DNA of 64,000 nt from Collimonas fungivorans (lineage in GTDB: Bacteria; Pseudomonadota; Gammaproteobacteria; Burkholderiales; Burkholderiaceae_D), in contig NZ_CP013232.1 of the NCBI RefSeq assembly GCF_001584145.1, positions 5,208,001-5,272,000 of the forward strand. The letters run 5' to 3'. This document shows, one piece after another, positions 56,834 to 64,000 of this stretch (its first letter is position 1; every line of letters begins with the position of its first letter). The notes beneath the pieces were generated by a model. The model searched no databases, was not told the DNA's origin, and saw only the letters and a list, made by a program, of their open reading frames with translations. The position numbers were made by a program, and so were the translations under genes.

Positions 56834-59209
56834 ATGAATAAGCAAACTGAAGTTTTTATGAAACCCGCGCCGCAAGACAGCAATGCCGGCAACAGCTCGG
56901 CCTGGGCCGAAGTCGGCCAATCGCATCCGCACGAATCGGCGATATTGCATGTGCTGGGCGAAGCCACCTACACCGACGACATCCCGGAAGCGCAAGGCAC
57001 TTTGCACGCCGCGCTCGGCATGTCGCAAAAAGCCCATGCCCGGATCCGCTCGATCAACTTCGATGCAGTGCGCAGCGCGCCCGGCGTAGTGGCAGTCTTT
57101 ACCGAAGCCGACATTCCCGGCACCAACGATTGCGGTCCGATCATTCATGATGATCCGATCCTGGCCAAGGGCCTGGTCGAATATGTGGGCCAGCCGATCT
57201 TCGCGGTCATCGCAGACACTCACGACAATGCACGGCGCGCAGTGCGCAAGGTAGTCATAGACTATGAAGAACTGCCGGCGATCCTGACGCCGCAAGCTGC
57301 GCACGCGGCGAAATCCTATGTCTTGCCGCCGATGCACCTGGCGCGCGGCAATGCGCAACAAGCTTTCGAAACCGCCGCGCACCGCGTCAGCGGCCAGTTG
57401 TATGTCGGCGGCCAGGAACAGTTTTACCTGGAAGGCCAGATTTCCTACGCCATCCCGAAAGAACAGAACGGCATGCTGGTGCTGTGTTCGACCCAGCATC
57501 CGACCGAAATGCAGCACGTGGTGGCGCATGCGCTGGGTGTGCATTCGCATAACATCGTGGTGGAATGCCGGCGCATGGGCGGCGGCTTCGGCGGCAAGGA
57601 ATCGCAATCGGCCTTGTGGGCGGCGGTGGCGGCGATTGCCGCGGCCAAGCTGAAGCGCCCGGTCAAGCTGCGCGCCGACCGCGACGACGACATGATGGTG
57701 ACCGGCAAACGCCATTGCTTCTATTACGATTACGAAGTCGGTTACGACGATGCCGGCCGGATTGTCGCCGCAAAAGTCGACATGGTGAGCCGCGCCGGTT
57801 TCTCGGCCGACCTGTCGGCACCTGTGGCAACCCGTGCAGTCTGCCATTTCGATAATACCTATTACCTGTCCGATGTCGACATCAAGGCGAGTTGCGGCAA
57901 GACCAATACCCAGTCGAACACTGCCTTCCGCGGTTTCGGCGGCCCGCAAGGCGCGATTGCGATCGAATACATCGTCGATGAAATCGCCCGCAACCTCGGC
58001 CGCGATGCGCTCGATATCCGCAAGCTGAATTTCTACGGACGCAACGATGAAGAGGGCCGCAACGTTACCCAGTACGGCCAGAAAATCGTCGATAACGTGA
58101 TCCATGAGCTGGTGGCCGAACTCGAATCCACCAGCGAATACCGGCAACGGCGCGCCGCCGTCGAAGCCTTCAACGCCGGCAGCCCGGTGCTGAAAAAGGG
58201 CCTGGCGCTGACGCCGGTCAAATTCGGCATCGCTTTCAACGTCACCCACTTCAACCAGGCTGGCGCACTGGTGCACGTGTATACCGACGGCTCGGTGCTG
58301 GTCAATCACGGCGGCACCGAAATGGGCCAGGGCATCAACACCAAGGTGGCGCAGGTGGTGGCGCATGAACTCGGCATCCCGCTGGAACTGGTGCGCGTCA
58401 GCGCTACCGACACCAGCAAGGTCGCCAATACTTCGGCCACCGCGGCATCCACCGGCGCCGACCTGAACGGCAAGGCGGCGCAAGATGCCGCCCATACGAT
58501 CCGCCAGCGCCTGGCGGAATTCTTCGCGAAATTGCATGGCGGTGATGCCAAGGCTGTGGCTTTCGCCGCAGGCGCGGTCCATCTCGGCGAGCACAGCCTG
58601 GCGTTTGGCGACTTGGCGCAGAAGGCTTATCTCTCGCGGGTGCAACTGTGGTCCGACGGTTTCTACGCAACGCCGGGCTTGCACTGGGATCCGAAAACCA
58701 TGACCGGCCGCCCGTTCTCTTATTTTGCCTACGGCGCCTCGGTGTCGGAAGTGGTGGTAGATACTTTTACCGGCGAATGGAGGCTGCTGCGCGCCGACGC
58801 CTTGTATGATGCCGGCCAGTCCCTGAACCCGGCTTTGGATATCGGCCAGGTGGAAGGCGCGTTCATCCAGGGCATGGGCTGGTTAACCACGGAAGAACTG
58901 TGGTGGAACAAGGACGGCAAGCTGATGACGCATGCGCCGTCGACCTACAAGATCCCCGGCATTTCCGATTGTCCCCAGGATTTCCGCGTCAAGCTTTTCA
59001 AGAACCGCAACGTCGAAGACAGCATCCATCGTTCCAAAGCGGTCGGCGAACCGCCCCTGCTGCTGCCGTTTTCGGTCTTTTTTGCGATCCGCGACGCCAT
59101 CGCCAGCGTCGGCGGCAAGCGCTTCAATCCGCCGCTGAATGCGCCGGCGACCAGCGAAGCCATCCTGAAATCGGTCGATGCCGTGCGTGCGATGTCACGC
59201 GCGGCCTGA
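56834..59209 (+). CDS. xdhB: Xanthine dehydrogenase molybdopterin-binding large subunit
   Basis: A 791-residue molybdenum subunit that oxidises hypoxanthine and xanthine to urate. Motifs are GGGFGGKESQSA and AFRGFGGPQGAIAIEY for molybdopterin, GTEMGQGINTKVAQVV, and GEPPLLLP with the catalytic Glu739 near the C-terminus. It starts nine bases after xdhA. Length is normal for bacterial XdhB. Confidence 0.96.
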   Translation: MNKQTEVFMKPAPQDSNAGNSSAWAEVGQSHPHESAILHVLGEATYTDDIPEAQGTLHAALGMSQKAHARIRSINFDAVRSAPGVVAVFTEADIPGTNDCGPIIHDDPILAKGLVEYVGQPIFAVIADTHDNARRAVRKVVIDYEELPAILTPQAAHAAKSYVLPPMHLARGNAQQAFETAAHRVSGQLYVGGQEQFYLEGQISYAIPKEQNGMLVLCSTQHPTEMQHVVAHALGVHSHNIVVECRRMGGGFGGKESQSALWAAVAAIAAAKLKRPVKLRADRDDDMMVTGKRHCFYYDYEVGYDDAGRIVAAKVDMVSRAGFSADLSAPVATRAVCHFDNTYYLSDVDIKASCGKTNTQSNTAFRGFGGPQGAIAIEYIVDEIARNLGRDALDIRKLNFYGRNDEEGRNVTQYGQKIVDNVIHELVAELESTSEYRQRRAAVEAFNAGSPVLKKGLALTPVKFGIAFNVTHFNQAGALVHVYTDGSVLVNHGGTEMGQGINTKVAQVVAHELGIPLELVRVSATDTSKVANTSATAASTGADLNGKAAQDAAHTIRQRLAEFFAKLHGGDAKAVAFAAGAVHLGEHSLAFGDLAQKAYLSRVQLWSDGFYATPGLHWDPKTMTGRPFSYFAYGASVSEVVVDTFTGEWRLLRADALYDAGQSLNPALDIGQVEGAFIQGMGWLTTEELWWNKDGKLMTHAPSTYKIPGISDCPQDFRVKLFKNRNVEDSIHRSKAVGEPPLLLPFSVFFAIRDAIASVGGKRFNPPLNAPATSEAILKSVDAVRAMSRAA

Positions 59210-59233
59210 TTCAGGCATATTCGGAGACTCATC

Positions 59234-60322
59234 ATGAGCAACTGGCTGGACGCACTCACCACGCTGATCACGCAACCCGCGCAAACCACCACGGCGATCC
59301 TGGTCACCGTGGCCCAGGTTGAGGGTTCAGGTCCGCGCGAACCGGGCGCCAAGATGGTGGTGACCGCAGTCGGGCAGTTCGATACCATAGGCGGCGGCCA
59401 CCTGGAATTGCAGGCGGTCAGGATCGCCCGCGAAATGCTGGACGAAGGCTTGTCGCTGAGCCGCGAACGCAGACTGCAACGTTTTTCTTTAGGACCGTCG
59501 CTGGGCCAATGCTGCGGCGGCGTCGTGCATCTGGCGTTTGAACGGGTGACGCCGGCCTCAGCCGATTATTTCAGTTTCCTTCAACGCCGCCTGCGCGAAG
59601 CGGAAGACAGCTGGCGCCTGGTGGCCCTCGACGATGCCGCGCCGCCGGCCTTGTGCGACGGCGACGGCGAACGCCTGCACGGGCCGGGACGCTTGCCCAC
59701 CCTGCCGTCTTTGTCGACGCCTTCGGTCAACGCCCTCGGCGCCTGCCTGGTCTTGCGCGACGATAACGGCAAGCGCTGGCTGCTCGATGCCTGCCTGGCG
59801 CCTCGCCCGCAATTGTTCCTGTTCGGCGCCGGCCATGTCGGCGCAGCCATCGTCAAGGCGCTTGGCGACTTGCCGTGCCGGGTGGTCTGGATCGACGAGC
59901 GCGAAGAAATGTTTCCAGACGAGTTGCCGGCCAACGTCCGGGTGGAAGCAACCGATACGCCGGAAGCCGTGGTGGACAGCGCCCCGGCCGGCTCCAGTTT
60001 CCTGGTCATGACGCATAATCACGCGCTCGACCAGCGCTTGTCGGCGCAGATCCTGCAGCGCGACGATATAGCCTGGTTCGGCCTGATCGGTTCGAAAAGC
60101 AAGCGCATGCAGTTCGAGCATCGCTTGCATGAGCGTGGCATCTCTCTTGAGCGGCTGGCCGACATGGTCTGCCCGATCGGCATTCCGGGCATCGTCGGCA
60201 AGGAGCCGGCAGTCATCGCCGCCTCGGTCACCGCGCAGCTGCTGCAAGTCTGGGAACATATCGCCAGGCAGCAGCAGACAGCTGCGCCGCATCTGCGGCC
60301 ACAGCTGCTCAGCACAATCTAA
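59234..60322 (+). CDS. xdhC: Xanthine dehydrogenase accessory protein XdhC
   Basis: A 362-residue molybdenum-cofactor maturation protein. The N-terminal CoxI-like part has VTVAQVEGSGPREPGAKMVV and GGGHLELQA, and the C-terminal Rossmann domain has LFGAGHVGAAIVKAL and IGSKSKRMQFEHRLHE RG. XdhC binds and sulfurates the cofactor before insertion into XdhB. It lies between xdhB and guaD with short gaps. Confidence 0.95.
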   Translation: MSNWLDALTTLITQPAQTTTAILVTVAQVEGSGPREPGAKMVVTAVGQFDTIGGGHLELQAVRIAREMLDEGLSLSRERRLQRFSLGPSLGQCCGGVVHLAFERVTPASADYFSFLQRRLREAEDSWRLVALDDAAPPALCDGDGERLHGPGRLPTLPSLSTPSVNALGACLVLRDDNGKRWLLDACLAPRPQLFLFGAGHVGAAIVKALGDLPCRVVWIDEREEMFPDELPANVRVEATDTPEAVVDSAPAGSSFLVMTHNHALDQRLSAQILQRDDIAWFGLIGSKSKRMQFEHRLHERGISLERLADMVCPIGIPGIVGKEPAVIAASVTAQLLQVWEHIARQQQTAAPHLRPQLLSTI

Positions 60323-60378
60323 TTTACATCAGTCATTCATTGCAGCGCTCGCACGCGCTTTCATTCGAGGATAGTTTT

Positions 60379-61731
60379 ATGGCAGTCATCAGCTTCAGCA
60401 ATATCGACCAATCAGCTTTGCAGGCATACCGCGCCAGCGTTCTTCATTTCCATGCCGATCCGGCACACCATGCCGACGCTTATGCATGGCACGAAGACGG
60501 TTTGCTGCTGGTTGCCGACGGCAAGGTAGTGGCGGCCGGCGATTACCAGCAGCTGTCTGCGCAGTTACGGACCGAGCTGAAAAGCGAATTGAAAATCCAG
60601 GATTACCGCGGCAAGATCATCATGCCCGGTTTCATCGATACCCATCTGCACTACCCGCAAACCGACATGATCGCCTCGCCGGCTCCGGGACTGCTGCCGT
60701 GGCTGGAGAAATACACTTTCCCGACCGAGCGCAAGTTCAGCGATCCGGCCCACGCCAAGGATGTCGCCACCTTCTTCATCGATGAGCTGCTGCGCTGCGG
60801 CACCACCACGGCGATGGTGTATTGCACCGTCAATCCAGTTTCGGTGGATGCTTTCTTCAGCGCCAGCGAAGCACGCAACCTGCGCATGGTGACCGGCAAG
60901 GTGCTGATGGACAGGAATTGCCCGGAATTCTTGCAAGATACCGCCGAAGGCGGCATCCGCGACAGTGAAGAACTGCTGAAGAAATGGCACAAGCGCGGCC
61001 GCCAGCTGTATGCGATCACACCCCGTTTTGCGCCCACCTCCAGCAACGCCCAGCTGCAGCTCGCCGGCGAACTGGCGCAAGCTTATCCGGACGCTTACCT
61101 GCAAACCCACGCGGCGGAAAATATCGATGAGGTGGCCTGGGTCAAATCTCTGTTCCCGGAGTCGCGCAGCTACATGGATGTTTACGACAAGTACGGCATG
61201 CTGCGGCCGCGCTCGATGTACGGCCATTGTGTCTGGCTCGACAATCACGACCGCCAGCGCATGGCCGAGACGCAATCGGCTATCGCAGTCTGCCCGACCT
61301 CGAACCTGTTCCTCGGCAGCGGCCTGTTCGACTTCAAGGGCGCCGATGCAGCCGGAGTATCCGTATCGCTGGCGACCGATGTCGGCGGCGGCACCAGTTT
61401 CTCCATGCTGCAAACCATGAACGAAGCCTACAAGGTCGCGCGCATGGCCACTACCTACCTGCCGGCGATGCGAATGTTCTACCTGGCGACATTGGGCGGC
61501 GCGCGCAGCATGCAGCTGGAAGGCACGATCGGCAATTTCGTCGCCGGCGCCGAAGCCGATTTCATCGTACTCGATCCGCAAGCCACGCCACTGCTGGCGC
61601 GCCGCAGCGAACGCACCGAGAGCCTGGAAGAGCTGTTGTTTGCCCTGGCCTTGCTGGGCGATGACAGGGCGATTGCGGCTACCTATGCGGCCGGCGAGCT
61701 GGTCCATAGCCGGGCTGCAGCCAGCCTGTAA
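60379..61731 (+). CDS. guaD: Guanine deaminase
   Basis: A 450-residue amidohydrolase that deaminates guanine to xanthine, the substrate of XdhAB. Zinc ligands are in GFIDTHLHYPQTD, with further parts at QTHAAENIDEVAWVKSLFPE, GHCVWLDNHDRQRMAET and ATDVGGGTSFSML. The ATG at 60379 follows GAGGAT. It is last in the xdh operon and is followed by a terminator. Confidence 0.95.
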   Translation: MAVISFSNIDQSALQAYRASVLHFHADPAHHADAYAWHEDGLLLVADGKVVAAGDYQQLSAQLRTELKSELKIQDYRGKIIMPGFIDTHLHYPQTDMIASPAPGLLPWLEKYTFPTERKFSDPAHAKDVATFFIDELLRCGTTTAMVYCTVNPVSVDAFFSASEARNLRMVTGKVLMDRNCPEFLQDTAEGGIRDSEELLKKWHKRGRQLYAITPRFAPTSSNAQLQLAGELAQAYPDAYLQTHAAENIDEVAWVKSLFPESRSYMDVYDKYGMLRPRSMYGHCVWLDNHDRQRMAETQSAIAVCPTSNLFLGSGLFDFKGADAAGVSVSLATDVGGGTSFSMLQTMNEAYKVARMATTYLPAMRMFYLATLGGARSMQLEGTIGNFVAGAEADFIVLDPQATPLLARRSERTESLEELLFALALLGDDRAIAATYAAGELVHSRAAASL

Positions 61732-61735
61732 ACCC

Positions 61736-61762
61736 AATTAGCCCGGTTTGCCCGGGCTAATT
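61736..61762. terminator. Terminator after guaD
   Basis: AATTAGCCCGG-TTTGC-CCGGGCTAATT is a perfect 11-bp stem with a five-base loop, five bases after the guaD stop and 34 bp from the convergent spoVR stop codon. Confidence 0.8.
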
Positions 61763-61795
61763 AATTGATTGCATCGTCCTCGTTCTCAACCGTAT

Positions 61796-63325
61796 TTAGG
61801 GCCGCAGCACGTACTTGTTTTCGCTGACGCATTCATAGCGCTGCAAGACATTGCCGCTGTCGTCGACGCTCTCCAGGTACACATCGAACTGCCACAGGCG
61901 CGCCATGTGCCGCAGGATTTCATCGGTGCCGTCCGCCAGCGGCCGGCTGTCGCTGCGGAAATGGCGCAGGGTCAGGCTGCGGTCACCGCGCGTATTGACC
62001 GACCAGACCTGGATGTTCGGTTCACGGTGGTTGATGTCGTATTGCCGCGACAAGGCCTGCCGCACATACTGGTAGCCGGCATCGTTATGGATCGCCGAGA
62101 CTTCCAGTTCGCTGCGGTTCTCGTCATCCAGCACCGCGAACAGGCGCATGTCGCGTATCAGCTTCGGCGACAGGTACTGGGCGACAAAACTCTCATCCTT
62201 GAAATTGCGCATCGCGTAATGCAAGGTTTCCAGCCATGGCGTGCCGGCCAGTTCGGGGAACCATTGCCTATCTTCGTCGGTGGGCTTTTCGCAGATGCGG
62301 CGGATGTCGCTCATCATGCCGAAACCCAGCGCATACGGATTCATGCCGCTGTAATACGATTTGGTCACCGGCGGCTGGTACACCACATTGCTGTGCGAGT
62401 GCAGGAACTCCATCATGAAGCCGTCGGTCAGCTTGCCTTCGTCGTATAGCGTATTGAGGATGGTGTAGTGCCAGAACGTGGCCCAGCCTTCGTTCATGAC
62501 CTGGGTCTGGCGCTGCGGGTAGAAATACTGCGCGACCTTGCGCACGATGCGGATCACTTCGCGTTCCCACGATTCCAGCAGCGGTGAATTTTTCTCGGCG
62601 AAGTACAGCAGGTTTTCCTGCGTCTCGGGCGGGAAGCGTCCTTCCACCTGCTCGGCCGCTTCCGATTTTTTTTCCGGCAAGGTGCGCCACAATTCATTGA
62701 CCTGCGACTGCATGTATTCGGCCCGCTCGCGCCGCTGCGCCTGTTCTTTCTCCAGCGACAGTTTCTGCGGCCGCTTGTAGCGGTCGACGCCATAGTGCAT
62801 CAAGGCATGGCAGGAATCCAGCAGTTCCTCGACCTTGGAAAAGCCGTAGCGCTCTTCGCATTCGGCGATGTATGCCTTGGCGTAGACCAGGTAGTCGATG
62901 ATGGCGTGGGCGTCGGTCCACAGCTGGAACAGGTAGTTGCCCTTGAAAAAAGAATTATGCCCATACGCTGCATGCGCCACCACCAGCGCCTGCATAGTCA
63001 TGGTGTTTTCTTCCATCAGGTAGGCGATGCAGGGATTCGAATTGATGACGATTTCGTAAGCCAGCCCCATCTGCCCGCGCTTGTAGTCGCGCTCGGTCAT
63101 CAGGAAATGCTTGCCGAACGACCAGTGCCGGTAATTCACCGGCATGCCGGCCGAGGCATAAGCGTCCATCATCTGTTCGGCGGTGATGATTTCCAGCTGG
63201 ATCGGATAGATATCCAGCTTGTAATTGGCGGCGACGCGGGCGATCTCATCGTTGTACAGCTCGATCAGATCGAAAGTCCAGTCGGACGGGCACGGCAAAG
63301 GCTGGTGGATCAGACGGTCGTTCAT
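61796..63325 (-). CDS. SpoVR family protein
   Basis: A 509-residue protein of the SpoVR/YcgB family, with typical stretches [40 protein letters not shown] and [20 protein letters not shown]. The family works with YeaH and the kinase PrkA in stress and stationary phase; the biochemical action is not known. The start overlaps the end of the yeaH gene by four bases. Confidence 0.93.
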   Translation of the reverse strand: MNDRLIHQPLPCPSDWTFDLIELYNDEIARVAANYKLDIYPIQLEIITAEQMMDAYASAGMPVNYRHWSFGKHFLMTERDYKRGQMGLAYEIVINSNPCIAYLMEENTMTMQALVVAHAAYGHNSFFKGNYLFQLWTDAHAIIDYLVYAKAYIAECEERYGFSKVEELLDSCHALMHYGVDRYKRPQKLSLEKEQAQRRERAEYMQSQVNELWRTLPEKKSEAAEQVEGRFPPETQENLLYFAEKNSPLLESWEREVIRIVRKVAQYFYPQRQTQVMNEGWATFWHYTILNTLYDEGKLTDGFMMEFLHSHSNVVYQPPVTKSYYSGMNPYALGFGMMSDIRRICEKPTDEDRQWFPELAGTPWLETLHYAMRNFKDESFVAQYLSPKLIRDMRLFAVLDDENRSELEVSAIHNDAGYQYVRQALSRQYDINHREPNIQVWSVNTRGDRSLTLRHFRSDSRPLADGTDEILRHMARLWQFDVYLESVDDSGNVLQRYECVSENKYVLRP

Positions 63326-64000
63326 GACTGCACCTGCTTTTCAAACAGTTCGCGGAACACCGGATAGATCTCGCTGGCAGCCTGCACTTTTTTCATGGCA
63401 AACTGGGGATTGACCGCAGCGATCTGCTGATATTCGGTCCATAGGTTCTGCTCTTCGACGGTAACCTGGATGTAGGCGAAATAACGCGAGCGCGGCAGTA
63501 TTTCGAGCTCCAGCAACTGCCGGCATTTCGGTGAATCATCATTCCAGTTGTCGCCGTCGGAGGCTTGCGCGCCGTAGATATTCCAGTCGCCCGGCGGATA
63601 GCGGTCGTCGATGATCTGCTTCATCAGTTCCAGCGCGCTCGACACCACCGTGCCGCCGCTTTCCTGGGAATGGAAGAAGGTTTCTTCATCGACCTCGTCG
63701 GCGCGCGTGTGATGGCGGATGAAGACTACTTCGATATGTTCGTAGTTACGGGTCAGGAACAGGTAGAGCAGGATAAAAAAACGCTTCGACAGGTCTTTGC
63801 GCTGCTCATCCATCGAGCCCGATACGTCCATCACGCAAAACATCACGGCCCGGCTGGACGGTTGTGGCACCTTGACCCGGTTGACGTAACGCAGGTCGAA
63901 AGGATCGATGAACGGGATGCGCCAGATGCGGCCTTTGAGGTGATGGATATCGTCTTCCAGGCGCTTGATTTCCTCGCGCCGGTCCTGTGGATCGGCCTTG
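63322..64000 (-). CDS. YeaH/YhbH family protein (DUF444), N-terminus outside window
   Basis: The last 226 codons of a YeaH/YhbH protein. The frame is open to the window edge and reads [40 protein letters not shown], and the von Willebrand-like [20 protein letters not shown] with a metal-site DxSxS motif. Family proteins have about 420 residues, so the first half is missing. Gene order yeaH-spoVR suggests that prkA lies beyond the edge. Confidence 0.9.
   Translation of the reverse strand, partial: KADPQDRREEIKRLEDDIHHLKGRIWRIPFIDPFDLRYVNRVKVPQPSSRAVMFCVMDVSGSMDEQRKDLSKRFFILLYLFLTRNYEHIEVVFIRHHTRADEVDEETFFHSQESGGTVVSSALELMKQIIDDRYPPGDWNIYGAQASDGDNWNDDSPKCRQLLELEILPRSRYFAYIQVTVEEQNLWTEYQQIAAVNPQFAMKKVQAASEIYPVFRELFEKQVQS

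Noticed and set aside
56504..58684. Long minus-strand open frame across xdhA and xdhB
   Set aside because: Same shadow effect; the plus strand carries complete molybdoenzyme motifs with correct spacing.

Overview
The window is a GC-rich chromosomal segment whose gene content and gene order fit a betaproteobacterium of the Burkholderiales, most likely Oxalobacteraceae close to Collimonas or Herbaspirillum. This is an inference from protein character: a DUF3717 protein, a phasin, the block LysM–dprA–smg–topB facing def–fmt, the mreBCD–mrdA–rodA–rlpA block facing gatCAB, and a SpoVR/YeaH pair. Genes are densely packed on both strands. I see no rRNA, tRNA, CRISPR array, prophage or intact insertion sequence.

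Layout. 1-4.0 kb: a DoxX-family gene cut by the window edge, a divergent LysR regulator, a phasin, and a coupled M15 peptidase/patatin pair. 4.0-4.9 kb: a hicAB toxin-antitoxin pair beside what looks like the remnant of a disrupted reading frame. 5.1-6.9 kb: a B12-binding radical SAM protein and a small DUF3717 protein. 6.9-13.1 kb: a complete ribose operon, rbsB-A-C-R-K-D, with a perfect 18-bp LacI-type operator at its promoter and a 13-bp tandem repeat between rbsB and rbsA. 13.2-14.4 kb: a class I/II aminotransferase broken by one missing base. 14.5-22.2 kb: topB, smg, dprA and a LysM protein, facing def and fmt. 22.2-26.5 kb: a hexose-6-phosphate mutarotase, a GNAT acetyltransferase and a phnCDE transporter. 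26.7-33.8 kb: the rod-shape operon mreBCD-mrdA-rodA-rlpA. 34.0-37.9 kb: gatC-gatA-X-gatB, where X is an exported cysteine-containing protein of unknown function.

37.9-46.2 kb: a DUF4124 protein, pyrE, exodeoxyribonuclease III, a class II glutamine amidotransferase, a BMP-type binding protein, a LysR regulator, a 52-residue DUF3096 membrane protein, a small ferredoxin, a tautomerase, a cysteine hydrolase, a Phd/RelE toxin-antitoxin pair and an Lrp regulator. 46.5-48.6 kb: an ornithine aminotransferase gene, also with one missing base, followed by an overlapping amidinotransferase-fold hydrolase. Together with the divergent Lrp gene these look like an arginine/ornithine catabolic unit. 48.7-53.4 kb: metH with a coupled SGNH hydrolase. 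53.5-61.7 kb: purine salvage and catabolism, with an NCS2 purine permease divergent from xdhA-xdhB-xdhC-guaD. 61.8-64.0 kb: spoVR and the end of a yeaH/yhbH gene, which runs off the window.

No section stands out as a wholly new system. The most notable items are the two single-base frameshifts in PLP aminotransferases, the rbs tandem repeat and operator, the arginine unit, the unknown exported protein inside gatCAB, the disrupted frame beside hicAB, and two palindromic intergenic repeats.
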